DNA of 64,000 bases from Parapristionchus giblindavisi. Its lineage: Eukaryota; Nematoda; Chromadorea; Rhabditida; Diplogasteridae. Positions 22,829 to 33,856 of this stretch are shown one piece after another. The notes beneath the pieces are model-generated. The model worked only from the letters and a program-made list of their open reading frames with translations. It did no database searches and had not been told where the DNA came from. Made by a program: the position numbers and the translations under genes. Each line of letters begins with the position of its first letter. Positions within the stretch are counted from its first letter, which is position 1. The stretch lies in the NCBI GenBank assembly GCA_943737045.1, contig CALSFV010000018.1, forward strand, positions 744,001 through 808,000, in the 5' to 3' direction.

Positions 22829-24939
22829 ATATTGTTATTGACTGGCCGTAATATGATACAATCAACGAAATGCAATACAATATATGTTGCATGATCTAAC
22901 TGGTAAGGAGACGAATATTGTTTTGTTCTCGTGAAGATCTTTGATCGAGGAACAAGTAAGAAATCATCTTTCAACGTATAAAAAGTATTATAACTTTCTA
23001 GATAACAGCCATAATTCGACTTACACAAGAAACACTGTATAAAAAAGCAGTAATCGTAGAAGCTTCATTTTTCGTCTTAGGACGCGTGAAACCTCGCTTG
23101 AAAATATCGAATACTCTTTACCATTTTCAACAAACAGACGTTACCATTTCACATCCAATAGGGGCAATAACCAAATTATAAGTGACAACTATAATGACCG
23201 TAAAACGGTGAAATAACGTAAGTGATAGTCTGGCCCATATTATATATACCTAGAAAGGGATAGAGATGAATCAGTTTGTGTTCCACTTTTGGTTTTTTCG
23301 TCATGACTTTTTTTCAAATTCAATCGATCCAGATTTACAGGGAATATTGTGTGAGCGTTTTAAAGTGTTTTACACAAAAAAAACCGGTTGAACTATTACT
23401 GTGATTTTTTTTCGAATGTATTAAATTTTACAAAAGTCTGATTTTCGTTGTCTTTGATTTCTTCTGATAATGAGTTTCCTCACTTATTTAGCTACCGATG
23501 TGTGGTATATGATTTTTATAACCATGTTACTGCCTCTTGGGAGCAATATTCCACCGATATCTGAACGAGAATCCATTCGTCATATCCATTCGTCATATCC
23601 ATTAAGCATTCGTCAATATAATAGGGATTATATTTTGTCCGGATAACCCTCGATTTTGTCTCGATCATTACTCGACACGCGTGATATGGAACCGTTCGCA
23701 GTCATCCTGTCACAGCAGTTCCGTGTGTCTGTTTCGATGTTGAGTAGCCATGATTAGAAAGGTTGGACCCACTTATATTATACGTAAATGCTTGGGTGAC
23801 AGGAATAACAAGAATGATTCCTTTATAACCCTTCTTTTCAATTTTTCTACTGAAGTTCGACACCGAAATAGTGCACACTTTATGGCTCAACATAGATAAT
23901 TATATTTCGTGTTTAATTTAATGCGATCGAACTTTTCTCGGGAAGCAATATTTTTTTAAACTACAATAAATATCTTTATGTGTAGAAATAATGAGGGTTT
24001 AGTTGCAAATTGTTTATGACTTTATTGTACCAAAAAGAAAATTAACTATCAGACAAAAAGTGTTTACTATAGTGTTTACCACAGCATTGTAAAAACTGAC
24101 GTGATACGAATTAATCAACTAAAAGAACATACCCGACATCTCGCATAGATCATAAAAATCTCGATCTGGCAACACTCTCTCATACATATACAAAGTGTCG
24201 TAAAAATGTTCGGATGGGAAATGAATCAATACGTGCAGAGCTTCAATCAAGAATCATTATGAGAAATGAGAAAAATTGAAAAGAAGGGTTCTAAAGGAAT
24301 CATTCTTGATTATGTACTATTAATTGTATGCATTCTACATAAAACACGCTACATTATGGATAAATCAATTACTTAAATTTATGTAAATTAAAAATGAAGA
24401 TATGGCGAAATTATAAAGCGTGAAGATTGAAGAATGAGCAAGGGATTGTTGGCATAAGGATGATATCTTGTCAATTTTTCTCAATTTTACTCAGGGGAAC
24501 TGAAAGTAATCTGTTTTTCAGTTGTACGAGGACCCTTTATTTTTTAAATCTTACATAGAATAGATGTGACAACAAGACACAAATAAATAGGGTTATTCAT
24601 GTTGAGGAGAGGGGGACCGGAGAGATTCAGTGAAGGAGATCACTGTATACATTTAGTCGCTTTGCGTTCAAAGATCAAATCAGGTTTTTAATAATTATAA
24701 TAATATTTATTTCCTTATGCGATTAAAACAGATGGACGAAATTTGATAGATGGAGAATAAATAAATTAATAAGGGAATGCTTATAGCTGCAATAACTGGA
24801 TCACAGCGTTTTCAAGAGGTTACCCCTCACAAAATTGCTAGTACTTCCCATAGACAATTCAGATCTCTGTTGTTACAATCGAATGTATTAAGTGATTTCT
24901 GTGTAAAGCATTGTTTATTTACTCTTCCTTTATTACCAC
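22829..24939. other. Stretch without a resolved gene
   Basis: About 2.1 kb of AT-rich sequence upstream of the Srh gene. Apart from the possible exon at 24133-24240 and a short plus-strand frame near 23471-23647 with a hydrophobic start, I see no supported gene. Confidence 0.4.
24133..24240 (-). other. Possible internal exon, unrecognised
   Basis: Minus-strand stretch of 108 bases between a TTGAAG acceptor and a GTATG donor, open in phase 1 to phase 1, with residues such as FPSEHFYDTLYMYERVLPDR. It looks coding but its gene could not be assembled. A 36-40 bp inverted repeat (about 23808-23850 with 24272-24307) flanks it. Confidence 0.25.
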
Positions 24940-25827
24940 CAGGGCTGGGATTTTTTGTTTGGTTTTTTTTTTGTTTTTTGTTTTTTTTTGGGTTTTTGAG
25001 AATTTTTTGTTTGGTATTTTTTTGTTTGGTTTTTCTGCAAAACCCAAAAAATAACAAAAAAAATATAGATGTAGAAAATTAAAACAAATTTGCTTGAAAA
25101 GTTAGTTTGTGATCAGTTTTGTTGGTAATTTTTTACCGCAAGATATTTTTGGAAAGTGTAATATTACGAAACAGTGTTAAAGAAGCGGCCCTAAGTTTTT
25201 TCGCGACCGTCCTGACCGCCAGGACTATAGATATCTCAATGAATACAAAACTAATTTTCTGTAAAATTATAGATGCCCCGGAATACCGTAATCCGAGCTG
25301 AAAGTTCGTTTTTGCACCAAGGAAATGCCAGGGACAACGCGCCTTTTCGAATTTTAAAGATGAATATATAGAAAAATGTAAACGGTAATCAAAAATGCGT
25401 GGCGCGGCTACGAGCACTGACTACTAACAATTGACAATGAGCTACACTGGTTACGCTTTCGTCTTTCGAATCTAATAGGGAACAGAATGTCACATAACTA
25501 GTCCCACGTTTTTCATGGTAATAGCGCACCAAAATTTCCAGATTTCCTTTCTTTGACCAATCAATAAAATTCTGCCGATAACGAATCAATAGCGAATTTA
25601 GCTTCTATCTTTGATTTAGTAGTTAATTTTAAGAATTTTGACTCTCAATTAAGAGTAGTTGTTATTTAAAGGAACACCAACACGAGATAAAGTTAAAATT
25701 TTCTCGGAAAAGTGGGAACAAATAATTTTATTGTTTTTTTTGATTTTTTTTTGTTTGGTGAGAAAAATTTTTTGTTTGACCCAAACAAAAAAATTTTTGG
25801 TCGAAATAATTTTTTGTCCCAGCCCTG
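24940..25827. mobile_element. hAT-like non-autonomous DNA transposon
   Basis: 888 bp with 11-12 bp terminal inverted repeats CAGGGCTGGGA and TCCCAGCCCTG, flanked by a perfect 8-bp target duplication ATTACCAC (24932-24939 and 25828-25835). The CAGGG start and 8-bp duplication fit the hAT superfamily. T/G-rich runs follow each end. No transposase frame is present. The inside contains the dispersed repeat also seen at 3905-4085 and 9955-10265. Confidence 0.85.
25185..25500. repeat. Dispersed repeat inside the hAT-like element
   Basis: Matches the gene A intronic repeats at 9955-10265 (first part) and 3905-4085 (second part). The two gene A copies may therefore be degraded or partial copies of the same transposon. 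Confidence 0.55.
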
Positions 25828-26390
25828 ATTACCACCTTATCCAGTATCCATTCCACCTTGTTGCTTATCTCCATTCTGATCTTTGGTCTTGGTCATCTTT
25901 ACTATCTACAATAACCGAATCCTCACGGTCACATGCAGCCTCATCCACTGCGCCTTGCGTCATGTGCAATCAAGTTGGTCCACTGATCAAGTATGGAGAT
26001 TCTTTTCGAAATTTCCCTCTAAACAATTTCATGACAGCTTCGATATCTATAATATTTCCTCTCTGCGCTTTTCAATATAAATGTGGTTGTTTATTCCTAT
26101 GTAAGTGAGATTGTTTTTTTTATAGAAAACATACAAATGTACAGAAAGCTACATTAAACAGTTTTTTAAAACACGCACAAAAATTACTATATTTTCTTAC
26201 CTCCAAAAACAAAAGTTCAAGGACTTCGTCTGAATCCTGTTTCGGTGAATTGGTCACTAGACAACTGGGCTATGTCTGGGTGTCTAAAGTGAGTGAACGT
26301 CTCAGCTAATTACCCCAAAGGGGATACTAACCCAATTGCCTTGTCTATTATCCAATCACTATTGTCGGTTCATAATAACCCATTGGTGAG

Positions 26391-26400
26391 TATAAAAGGA
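26391..26400 (+). promoter_or_regulatory. TATA box of the DB-module gene
   Basis: TATAAAAGGA, 42 bases ahead of the start codon, which implies a very short 5' leader. Confidence 0.65.
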
Positions 26401-26432
26401 GACCTTGGAAGGAGGAAGTCAATATATCTTAT

Positions 26433-27810
26433 ATGATGTACAAGGAAACAATCCTTATTGCTCTTCTCGTGGCCGGGACTTGGGCTGTAAGTTCAGTCGT
26501 ACATTTCTTAATTCCTTCAGTAACAAATTCTTTCAGTGTTCATCTAGACCTATGGGAGGTGGAGGTTGTGGATGTGGAGGAGGTGGAGGAGGAGGAGGAT
26601 GTGGATGTCGTGCTAAAGTTTGCATCATAGATATTGTCGTCAATCATCACTATGAATTCGCATAATTAAGGCCCGTGGTGTTCTTCAACTTGAAGGAGAC
26701 AATATTATCGAGGAAGATTTTGGTCAAATTTATGGGCTTCGTCTATGGGAATCAAGAAAGGCTCCTTCTAATGTATCCTTGTCTCAGGTTTGCAGATATG
26801 TATATGGATTATACTGTGCATATTTCATTCTTTTAGATCCAAGATCCCGACTATCTCTTCGGTGCTTGCTGTGTAGAGCGTGGTCTGAACAAGGGATGCC
26901 AGTCAATTTGCAATTACAACTCTTACAGCCAGACTACTGTGAGTATTTCTGAATTCTGAAAAGTAACTGTTAGCGAAAATATCTTTATACATCATTTGTC
27001 CGATGATAACAAATGAGATATAAAGAGATCATACACGCACGGCAAATTATCTTAGATATAGGTTATCTAAGTGTTCAGCTATAGAGAAAGGTTCGCTTAC
27101 TCCAAACTCTCTAAAAAACACGTTGGATAACACTCTCTCGCTCGAGATAGCAATGGGGAGTGGAGTAAGCTAACTAAGTTATCTCACATATGAGAGAGCC
27201 TTTCTCTAATTGTCGGATCTTAGATAAACTATGGCTGAAATATGAGACAGTTTGCCGTCAGTGTATTGAGAATCTGGGCAAATTTGTCTTTCTATCCTTT
27301 TTGATTCATATTTGTTTTTAGCTTCAATCAATGCTTATCGGAGCCCATGAATGTTCTCTTGATTCACTCCCAGAGGTTCATTTCTGTGCTGCTCAAGGAC
27401 GTGATCACACTAAATGTTGTCTTAAGAAGGTAGATGAATATAACTTGATTGCTGAAGTTATAAAAATGCATACGACACGATATTTGTTGTAGGGCGTCAA
27501 TCAAGTAGCTGCTGGTGATAAATGTCTCGCTTTCTGCGATCAGGTTTGCTATTTTTTTCGCAGAACGAACATCCATTTATACCATTCAAATATCAGATTC
27601 CCGACAAATATACCCCAATCGATTACACTTATGCATCATGCTTCGGAAAGTTCGATGATATGAAGCAGTGAGTGCTTTGTCAATTTCTTTGTAAAGCGAT
27701 AACGGTTATGTATTTTTATCTTTGATCTTAAATTTACGATCGTTCTTAGATGCTTCCACGATACCATTGAGCATAAGGCCAAGTCATTCTTCACTGGAAA
27801 ACAGTTCTAA
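26433..27810 (+). CDS. Secreted DB-module protein with Gly/Cys-rich N-terminal segment
   Basis: Eight exons: 26433-26486, 26537-26617, 26671-26787, 26837-26938, 27322-27429, 27493-27543, 27597-27667, 27750-27810. The total is 645 nt, 214 residues, all phases consistent. Exon 1 is a clean signal peptide (MMYKETILIALLVAGTWA). Exon 2 is Gly/Cys-rich (CGCGGGG... CGCR). From about residue 85 the protein has a nematode DB module, a small disulphide-rich domain: twelve cysteines, including the CC pairs of FGACCVERG and TKCCLKKG, and the FCDQ and CFHD motifs. Function of the family is largely unknown; secretion is predicted. The TATA box is 42 bases upstream and a poly(A) signal lies at 27879-27884. 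Intron 4 (26939-27321) holds a foldback element. The second in-frame ATG (26436) is an alternative start. Confidence 0.88.
27033..27262. repeat. Foldback repeat in DB-gene intron 4
   Basis: Outer arms ACGGCAAA(T/C)T and inner arms AGAGAAAGG with GCCTTTCTCT, plus TTACTCCA with GGAGTAA, give an imperfect palindrome of about 230 bp. Probably a MITE. Confidence 0.5.
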
Positions 27811-27878
27811 ATGTCCATTCTCCTTTATCCATTGAACTTTTATGTGTATTCGTATTTTGTCATATCTTTTTTTTCGGC

Positions 27879-27884
27879 AATAAA
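27879..27884 (+). terminator. Poly(A) signal of the DB-module gene
   Basis: AATAAA 69 bases after the stop codon. Confidence 0.7.
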
Positions 27885-28117
27885 TAATTATAACTAGTTT
27901 TTTTCCATATCGTGATTGAAAAAATGTCCATCATACTATTGATTAAGTTGGCCGAGAGACTACCTTGGAAAGACCAGAAACAATGGGAAAGGAGTTACTG
28001 ACAATGAGAGTGGGGGATAAGCTAGCAGAGAAATATGTATAGAAATGATACTAGCCAGTTATAAAAAAACCATGAATACCGTCGTGAGAGTAATTTTGGA
28101 TACGGAACAACATCAGA

Positions 28118-28831
28118 ATGGTCCAAAATGTAATCAATAACATCGACATATTCCAGAACATTCAACCCTCAAAAGTGGAAGTGAGTGTGAATGCCGCCAT
28201 TAGAATTACAGGTAATCAATAACAGTATCCTCTGCCTCATAGATAACTGATTTTATTCCAGATTACGGTCAGATTCCTCATGCAATCGATGGCATGTATC
28301 TCACTCATGAAGAGAATCTCAGTACAGCACCTTTGAATTTATTTATCGAGCCAATGAGAAAATCGATTTATCGATTTGTAGATGATCTACGTTGTCTCGC
28401 TCACTATCTAGAACTTCTCATGGAGGGATTGGTCGATAACACTGAGGATAAGGAATACGGTATGAGATTATTGATTTATCTTTTTATTTAATTTTTTTAC
28501 AATTATTCCAGCAAATATAGTGATGCAAATAATATAGTAATATCTATTTGCACCATTAATTTACCGAACTAATTTTACCCTCCACTCCGGCAACGCTCTC
28601 TCGTGGACAGAAGAGAGATCATTGTCAGAGTTTAAAATTAGCTTGAGTATGCCTTTAATAGATAATATATCGTTTACTACTATCCTACTATGTTTGATAC
28701 TAATAAATCCTTCAATTGTATCTATTTGCATACCGATTTCTTATGCACAGGTGATAACTAAGTTCGTTTTTAATTCATGTTAACATTCATTATTGTTTAC
28801 AGTATGGGTAGACTTCGTGGAGCTGCCGTGA
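28118..28831 (+). CDS. Small unrecognised protein
   Basis: Model: exons 28118-28211, 28262-28459 and 28803-28831, in frame, about 106 residues. Exon 2 looks strongly coding (residues include PLNLFIEPMRKSIYRFVDD and LRCLAHYLELLMEGL) and is probably helical. No signal peptide is seen. I do not recognise the family. The last exon is uncertain: an alternative acceptor at 28512 after a typical 52-nt intron gives a different short tail ending in a stop at about 28536. The intron of the chosen model contains a degenerate MITE (28572-28637). Confidence 0.5.
28572..28637. mobile_element. Degenerate relative of the small foldback MITE
   Basis: Short inverted repeat sharing GCTCTCTCGT and the AAGAGA-ATTG block with the copies at 3761 and 21767. 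Confidence 0.4.
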
Positions 28832-29270
28832 GAACATAAAACAGAAATACGTCAATTTCACCATTTTGGTAAATTAATTTTTAAGATTTTGCCTTTTGCG
28901 CTATCTCACCAAGTAATTGCTGAAATAACGATATATGGTAGGATTATCACCTGGATTATCACCAATGGGAAAGATTTGACAACTTTTATGCAGTTTATGA
29001 CGAAAAAAACGGAAATATGATATAATTGTGTCATCTACTGTATACGGTACATGCACTCCGAAGACGAGGACTAGTCGTATACCTCAGTCATGACAAGAAC
29101 AGCGGTGAAATATGTTTAAAACTACCCAATTTCCATATTGACCGATTAGGGAACGTCGTCGGATAATGTGGAGGCACACAGAATTCACGGTTGTCGTTAC
29201 AAAACGGATTCTTTCACAATTCTGGTATTTAAAAAAATATGAATTTTAAACTGAAGGTGTAATATAATAT

Positions 29271-30867
29271 AGGACAGTGCATTTGAAAATTTTTGCAATA
29301 TATATTATATTTTATCAACGTGCGTATGCACGAAACGAAACACATAAAAGTGACTAGTGAAAATTCATGAAATTTAAATGTGATATATTGGGGGGGGGGG
29401 TCAGGGTTTGATATCTCAGGGTGGAGAGGGGATCTCTCATAGGATACAATGGTCCCTCTCTTGGACGAAGACGGAGGGTGACAGTGCGAGTGAGCGAGGA
29501 GTGTGTGGTGGTGAACTCAGTTGTGGACCATGAGAATATCTACTTGGAAGCCACAAAACATAGATTTTCTTTATTGCTATAGACACGATGGAAAAAGTGA
29601 GGCTGACATAGAGGGCATTGGATACAATGTGTTAAAAAATAAGAAATGCCATATTGTTGCGCCGTTTGACTTTTTTGTCTGTTAGGCCAATTACAGCTCC
29701 TACTGAAAATTTAAGATCTAAAAGAACATATTGTTTTGCCCAGTTCTTGCTGTGCGAGAACTCGCCATTTCTTTCATTTTGCCCAGTTTTTGCCGTGCAA
29801 GAACTCGCCAGTTTTAATTCTGCCCAGTTCTTGTCATGCAAGAACTCGCCAGTTTTCATTCTGCCCAGTTCTTGTCATGCAAGAACTCGCCAGTTTTCAT
29901 TCTGCCCAGTTCTTGCATGACAAGAACTGGGCAAAATGGGAGGCGCCCCCTACCACCTACCATCCAGGATAGGGCCTGGAAGGCGAAGAACGCCCCAGCC
30001 CGCTCCTGCAGGGCGACATCTCCAATAAGGAAGTCCGGGGCAGAGAAGAGCCTGCATCGCGAATGCCCTTCCCCAAATCAAAATTCTCGCCGAGGAGAGT
30101 GGCGCAACAGATACATCAGAAGCGAAGAATGATAATGTGGAGAGCCTTTTATAGGGAGCCTCGCGCGTACTCTCTAGCTCTTTCACACTCTCTCACTCCC
30201 ATTAGTCAAATTTGGTTCGTAGTTTTTAGTTTTCCGTATGAAAGGCTCTCCACATTCTCATTCTTCGCTTCTGATGTATCGGTTGCGCCACTCTCCTCGG
30301 AGAGAATTTTGATTTGGGGAAGGGCATTCGCGATGCAGGCTCTTCTCTGCCCCCATTCGCCTCCCATTCTGCCCAGTTCTTGTCAAGAACTGGGCAGAAT
30401 GAAGGGGTGTGTCTCTCTGGCTGACTGGAGACTCGCCCCTTCATTTTGCCCAGTTCTTGCATGACAAGAACTGGGCAGAATGAAAACTGGCGAGTTCTTG
30501 CATGACAAGAACTGGGCATAATGAAAAATGACGAGTTCTTGCACGGCAAGAACTGGGCAAAATGAAAGAAATGGTGAGTTCTTGCACGGCAAGAACTGGG
30601 CAAAATGAAAGAAATGGTGAGTTCTTGCTTACTCTCATGCGCTTTGACACGTTTTGAACTCTATTGTCATTTTCAATTCGAACTGGCAAAATATTCTGAG
30701 ATGGGTTTAATCATGCTGACTATACTTTATCTAGGTATTTCCTATCAGAAAGACGGCAGTTCTTTCTCTAACATGCAAGATCTGGTTTTGTGTTTTTTGA
30801 AATAACAAAACATGGCCAAAATGCGCTGCTGAGTGGAAATTGCAAAAATTTTCAAATGCACTGTCCT
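29271..30867. mobile_element. TA-flanked foldback element with internal repeat array
   Basis: About 1.6 kb with 28-29 bp perfect terminal inverted repeats (AGGACAGTGCATTTGAAAAT...) and TA at both ends, as in Tc1/mariner-type insertions. Inside are inverted arms, each with about five copies of a 41-bp unit containing CCCAGTTCTTG...CAAGAACTCG (29738-29935 and 30362-30625). Inner arms near 30060-30160 and 30235-30350 are also inverted. A run of ten G lies near 29391. No transposase frame. Confidence 0.7.
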
Positions 30868-31080
30868 ATATGTAGAAGATATTGAGCAAATAAAAAAATA
30901 CCTGGGCCATGGGAAAATAGTGAGATATAATTTAATGTATTTTTTTTTCTAAAATTTCCGAATTCGAACCTTCGTTGTCCGTTGATCGATTATCATACAT
31001 AAAACAGAAAAATCCATCTTTCGTCGATACCTCACCTATGTGAATTTTCTCAGATAGCGTGATATAGTACGGAGATCAGA

Positions 31081-31160
31081 GAGGCAAGGAAGGGAAAGGG
31101 GGCTGATCGATAGAATGCTTCTGCGCTTTACCAGCTTATATCAAGACAATTATACATGTA
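31081..31160. repeat. Partial copy of the TTGACCGTATAAAAT MITE
   Basis: Matches the interior and right part of the copy at 59978-60201 (GATCAGAGAG, TTCTGCG-TTTACCAGC, CAATTA-ACA-GTACAT). It is cut off where the large foldback begins at 31161. Confidence 0.45.
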
Positions 31161-32644
31161 CATCACGCATGTCACCTAAGGATTGACCAAAATCGTCTGC
31201 TTTACTACACACTTTTGAGTTGACCCCCTCTTTTCTCCACGGTTTTCGATGGTCCTTGGGTAAGACATCCCTGAGCCAGATTAGCAAGGTTGGTAGATCA
31301 ATCGTCTCTCCAGGAGCTCACGTCAAAGTTCGTCGTTGAGGCTCCTTCCGATGCGATTTTCTCGGCTCACATGAGAGCTAGGAAAAGGTGTTCAACAGAT
31401 GAAATGTATAATTTCTCGAGTACTTTCAGATAAAAATGTAAAAATCCAACTTATTGATTTTGTATTCCATAAAGAATTGATTTTGTTCCATAGTTCCGGG
31501 ACCTATTTTGTTTTGGGCTCAATCGATAGAGCTCGTCAATAGCTTTCATTTAAGCCCTTGGGAGCCGATTTAAGTTGGCATTTGGCTGAATGACGGCCAA
31601 AAAACTGCATTTGAATGCTGGTAGATCATTAATGAAAGCCGCGCGTTGCTTTGATCTACTCGCCATCGTCGGTTAATTGACTGGATTGTCCTATAATATA
31701 CTGGAGAATGGGATGACGATCAATCTGACGTCGAATCGCTCACCCAAGTTCGTTTTGTTCTCGCTGCAACCAAACCAGCGAAATTAGCTAATTCCGATGG
31801 TTCCTGGTACGGATTGACCGATGAATACTGTAGATAAGGGAGACAGTTCTATTTAGAGCTCTCTGGATCTCTGGCCAAGTGATCTATGTTTCTCGAAGAA
31901 TTCCCGAGAGTGTTCTGGCTGGATTGAATCGATGTAACCATCTTGGATGCCCATCCACTGGGCGGAACTGGAACTTTCTCTCATATCTGCAGCATTCATA
32001 GGTCAATCCGTACCAGGAGCCATCGGAATGGACCAATTTCGCTGGTTTGGCCGCAGCGAGAACAAAACGAACTTGGGAGAGCGACTCGACGTCAGATTGA
32101 TCGTCAGCCCATTCTCCAGTATATTACAGGACAATCCAGTCAATTAACCGACAATGGCGAGTAGATCAAAGCAACGCGCGGTTTTCATTAGTGATCTACC
32201 AGCATTCAAATGCAGTTTTTTGGCCGTCATTCAGCCAACTTAAATCGACTCCCAAGGGCTTAAATGAAAGCTATTGACGAGCTCTATCGATTGTGCCCAA
32301 AACAAAATAGGTCCCGGAACTGTGGAACAAAATCAATTCCTTATGGAATACAAAATCAATAAGTTGGATTTTCACATTTTTATCTGAAAGTACTCGAGAA
32401 ATTATACATTTCATCTGTTGATCACTTTTTGCTAGCTCTCCTGTGAGCCGAGAAAATCGCATCGGAAGGAGCCTCAACGACGAACTTTGACGTGAGCTCC
32501 TGGAGAGACGATTGATCTACCAACCTTGCTACTCTGGCTCAGGGATGTCCTACCCAAGGACCATCGAAAACCGAGGAGAAAAGAGGGGGTCAACTCAAAA
32601 GTGTGTAGTGGAATCAGTCAATCCTTAGCTGACATGCGTGACAT
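31161..32644. mobile_element. Large foldback element, about 1.48 kb
   Basis: Left arm about 31161-31830 and right arm about 31986-32644 are inverted copies of roughly 660 bp, from outer TCACGCATGTCA to inner CGGATTGACC. The spacer of about 155 bp shows no gene. The only frames are short mirror images in the arms. Superfamily unknown. Confidence 0.7.
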
Positions 32645-32657
32645 ATTACACTGATTA

Positions 32658-32821
32658 TATTGACCGTATAAAATACACTTGTTTATTTGGTACGAGAGTA
32701 GCCGGCCACAGCCACAATTCGTTTCTATGTTTAGAGCACAATAGTAGTAGATCGATAATTATTTCTCTGTCTAGAAGCTAGTAGCAAGTCAATTACACAA
32801 GTACATTTTATACGGACAATA
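32658..32821. mobile_element. MITE copy 1 (TATTGACCGTATAAAAT family)
   Basis: Imperfect terminal inverted repeats TATTGACCGTATAAAATACA and the complement of ATTTTATACGGACAATA, 164 bp. Other copies are 52408-52576 and 59978-60201. Confidence 0.75.
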
Positions 32822-32892
32822 AAAATGAAGACTTTTCTTTTCGAAACTTTTGAACAAAGCTTGACAACTATGCAATACAACTTGCAATTCAG

Positions 32893-33065
32893 AGATCGAA
32901 GATATTTCCTCAACATCGTCAACAATTCTTCCTTCGACAACTTCCTCCTCGACAATTCTAACTCCCGTTGCTTCTAATGATTCGACAACGACAAAGACTG
33001 CTGGAACATTGAATATACTCACCACAATTGTGCCATTCATTATTTCATTCATAATAAAGAATTGA
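32893..33065 (+). pseudogene. Orphan last exon of a Ser/Thr-rich, probably GPI-anchored protein
   Basis: After an AATTCAG acceptor, 56 codons (phase-1 entry) encode a Ser/Thr-rich stalk (SSTSSTILPSTTSSSTIL) followed by a hydrophobic C-terminus (LTTIVPFIISFII) that ends two residues before the stop, like a GPI-attachment signal. No upstream exons were found. Immediately upstream are a MITE and the 1.48 kb foldback, so the gene may have been cut apart, or its other exons are separated by these insertions. The opposite strand is also open but has a less protein-like composition. Confidence 0.45.
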
Positions 33066-33856
33066 ATGACATGCTTTGGTTTTTTAAATTAATATTGCAC
33101 TTTTTCAACATATGATACATTTGTTGATTGTTTTGTAACAAAATTGATATAGTGACGAGATAAGTCAAGAACATCTGGTGATTTTCTACTAATGTGAGAG
33201 GTCTAGAGGTATAAGCGATTATTGTTTGTCATCAAATCGAAGGTTCCGGTCATTTTTTATCGTATTCGGCGACGTCAATACTCCAGTATTTTTGAATTGT
33301 GAGCCGCTAATTGAAAGTTTAAAAATCCGCTATGTACGCGGATGTCAACAATATTTGATTCTAGTATATTCGAATCGATTGCTAAAAGAGCAAACTAAGA
33401 GCTTGTCTAATCGTAAAATTTTCTAGTCGATTGTCTGACGGAAAGGCATTTTATGGTTTCTTGGGCGTTGTATCCTGAATCCGATAGTGAAAACTGTAAT
33501 AATGACTGCTGAAATGATTCATTTCAATGGATTATAGGCCATAAACGGTCCGACACTGTGACTATATAAGGTAAGTCCTAAAGGATGTTTGACAATTCAA
33601 TTCTATTGTTTCAGCTCGCAGTGCCTTCCTCATCTGTCCGTTGAAGAATCGGCCAACTTGGATCGACATCATGGATTAGATATGCGTCTTCCATGGATCA
33701 GTTGATTCTGGAGATGAAGAACGTTCGATTAACAACAGTGTCCTCGTCTAATAATGTCCCTGTCCTTTAGACACATCATGGTGTCCGTCCTTGTCCGGCC
33801 CCTTAACTTAGAAATCAGAACTTAATAAATACTATAGGAATAAAATACTAATTTAG
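33066..33856. promoter_or_regulatory. Upstream region of gene B
   Basis: About 790 bp between the orphan exon and exon 2 of gene B, holding the candidate TATA box at 33562. A GTAAGT...TTTCAG pair (33570-33614) just after it suggests a small 5' intron. The signal-peptide exon should be here or further upstream, but I could not fix it. Confidence 0.4.
33562..33570 (+). promoter_or_regulatory. Candidate TATA box upstream of gene B
   Basis: CTATATAAG about 290 bases upstream of exon 2 of gene B, identical to the candidate ahead of gene A. The sequence between it and exon 2 is only patchily similar to gene A, and no start codon with a phase-1 exon end was found there. Confidence 0.45.

Noticed and set aside
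24777..25082. Frame with long Phe/Val/Leu runs
   Set aside because: Translation of the T/G low-complexity end of the hAT-like element.
25659..26108. 149-residue plus-strand frame
   Set aside because: Begins inside the hAT-like element, crosses its end and target duplication, and has no domain or splice support.
29632..30689. Several overlapping frames with repeated Pro-Ser-Ser-Cys and His-Ala-Arg units
   Set aside because: They follow the 41-bp repeat array in every frame and strand; this is repeat structure, not protein.
32789..33052. Minus-strand 87-residue frame
   Set aside because: It runs into a MITE and is antisense to the Ser/Thr-rich plus-strand exon, which has a better composition, acceptor and stop.
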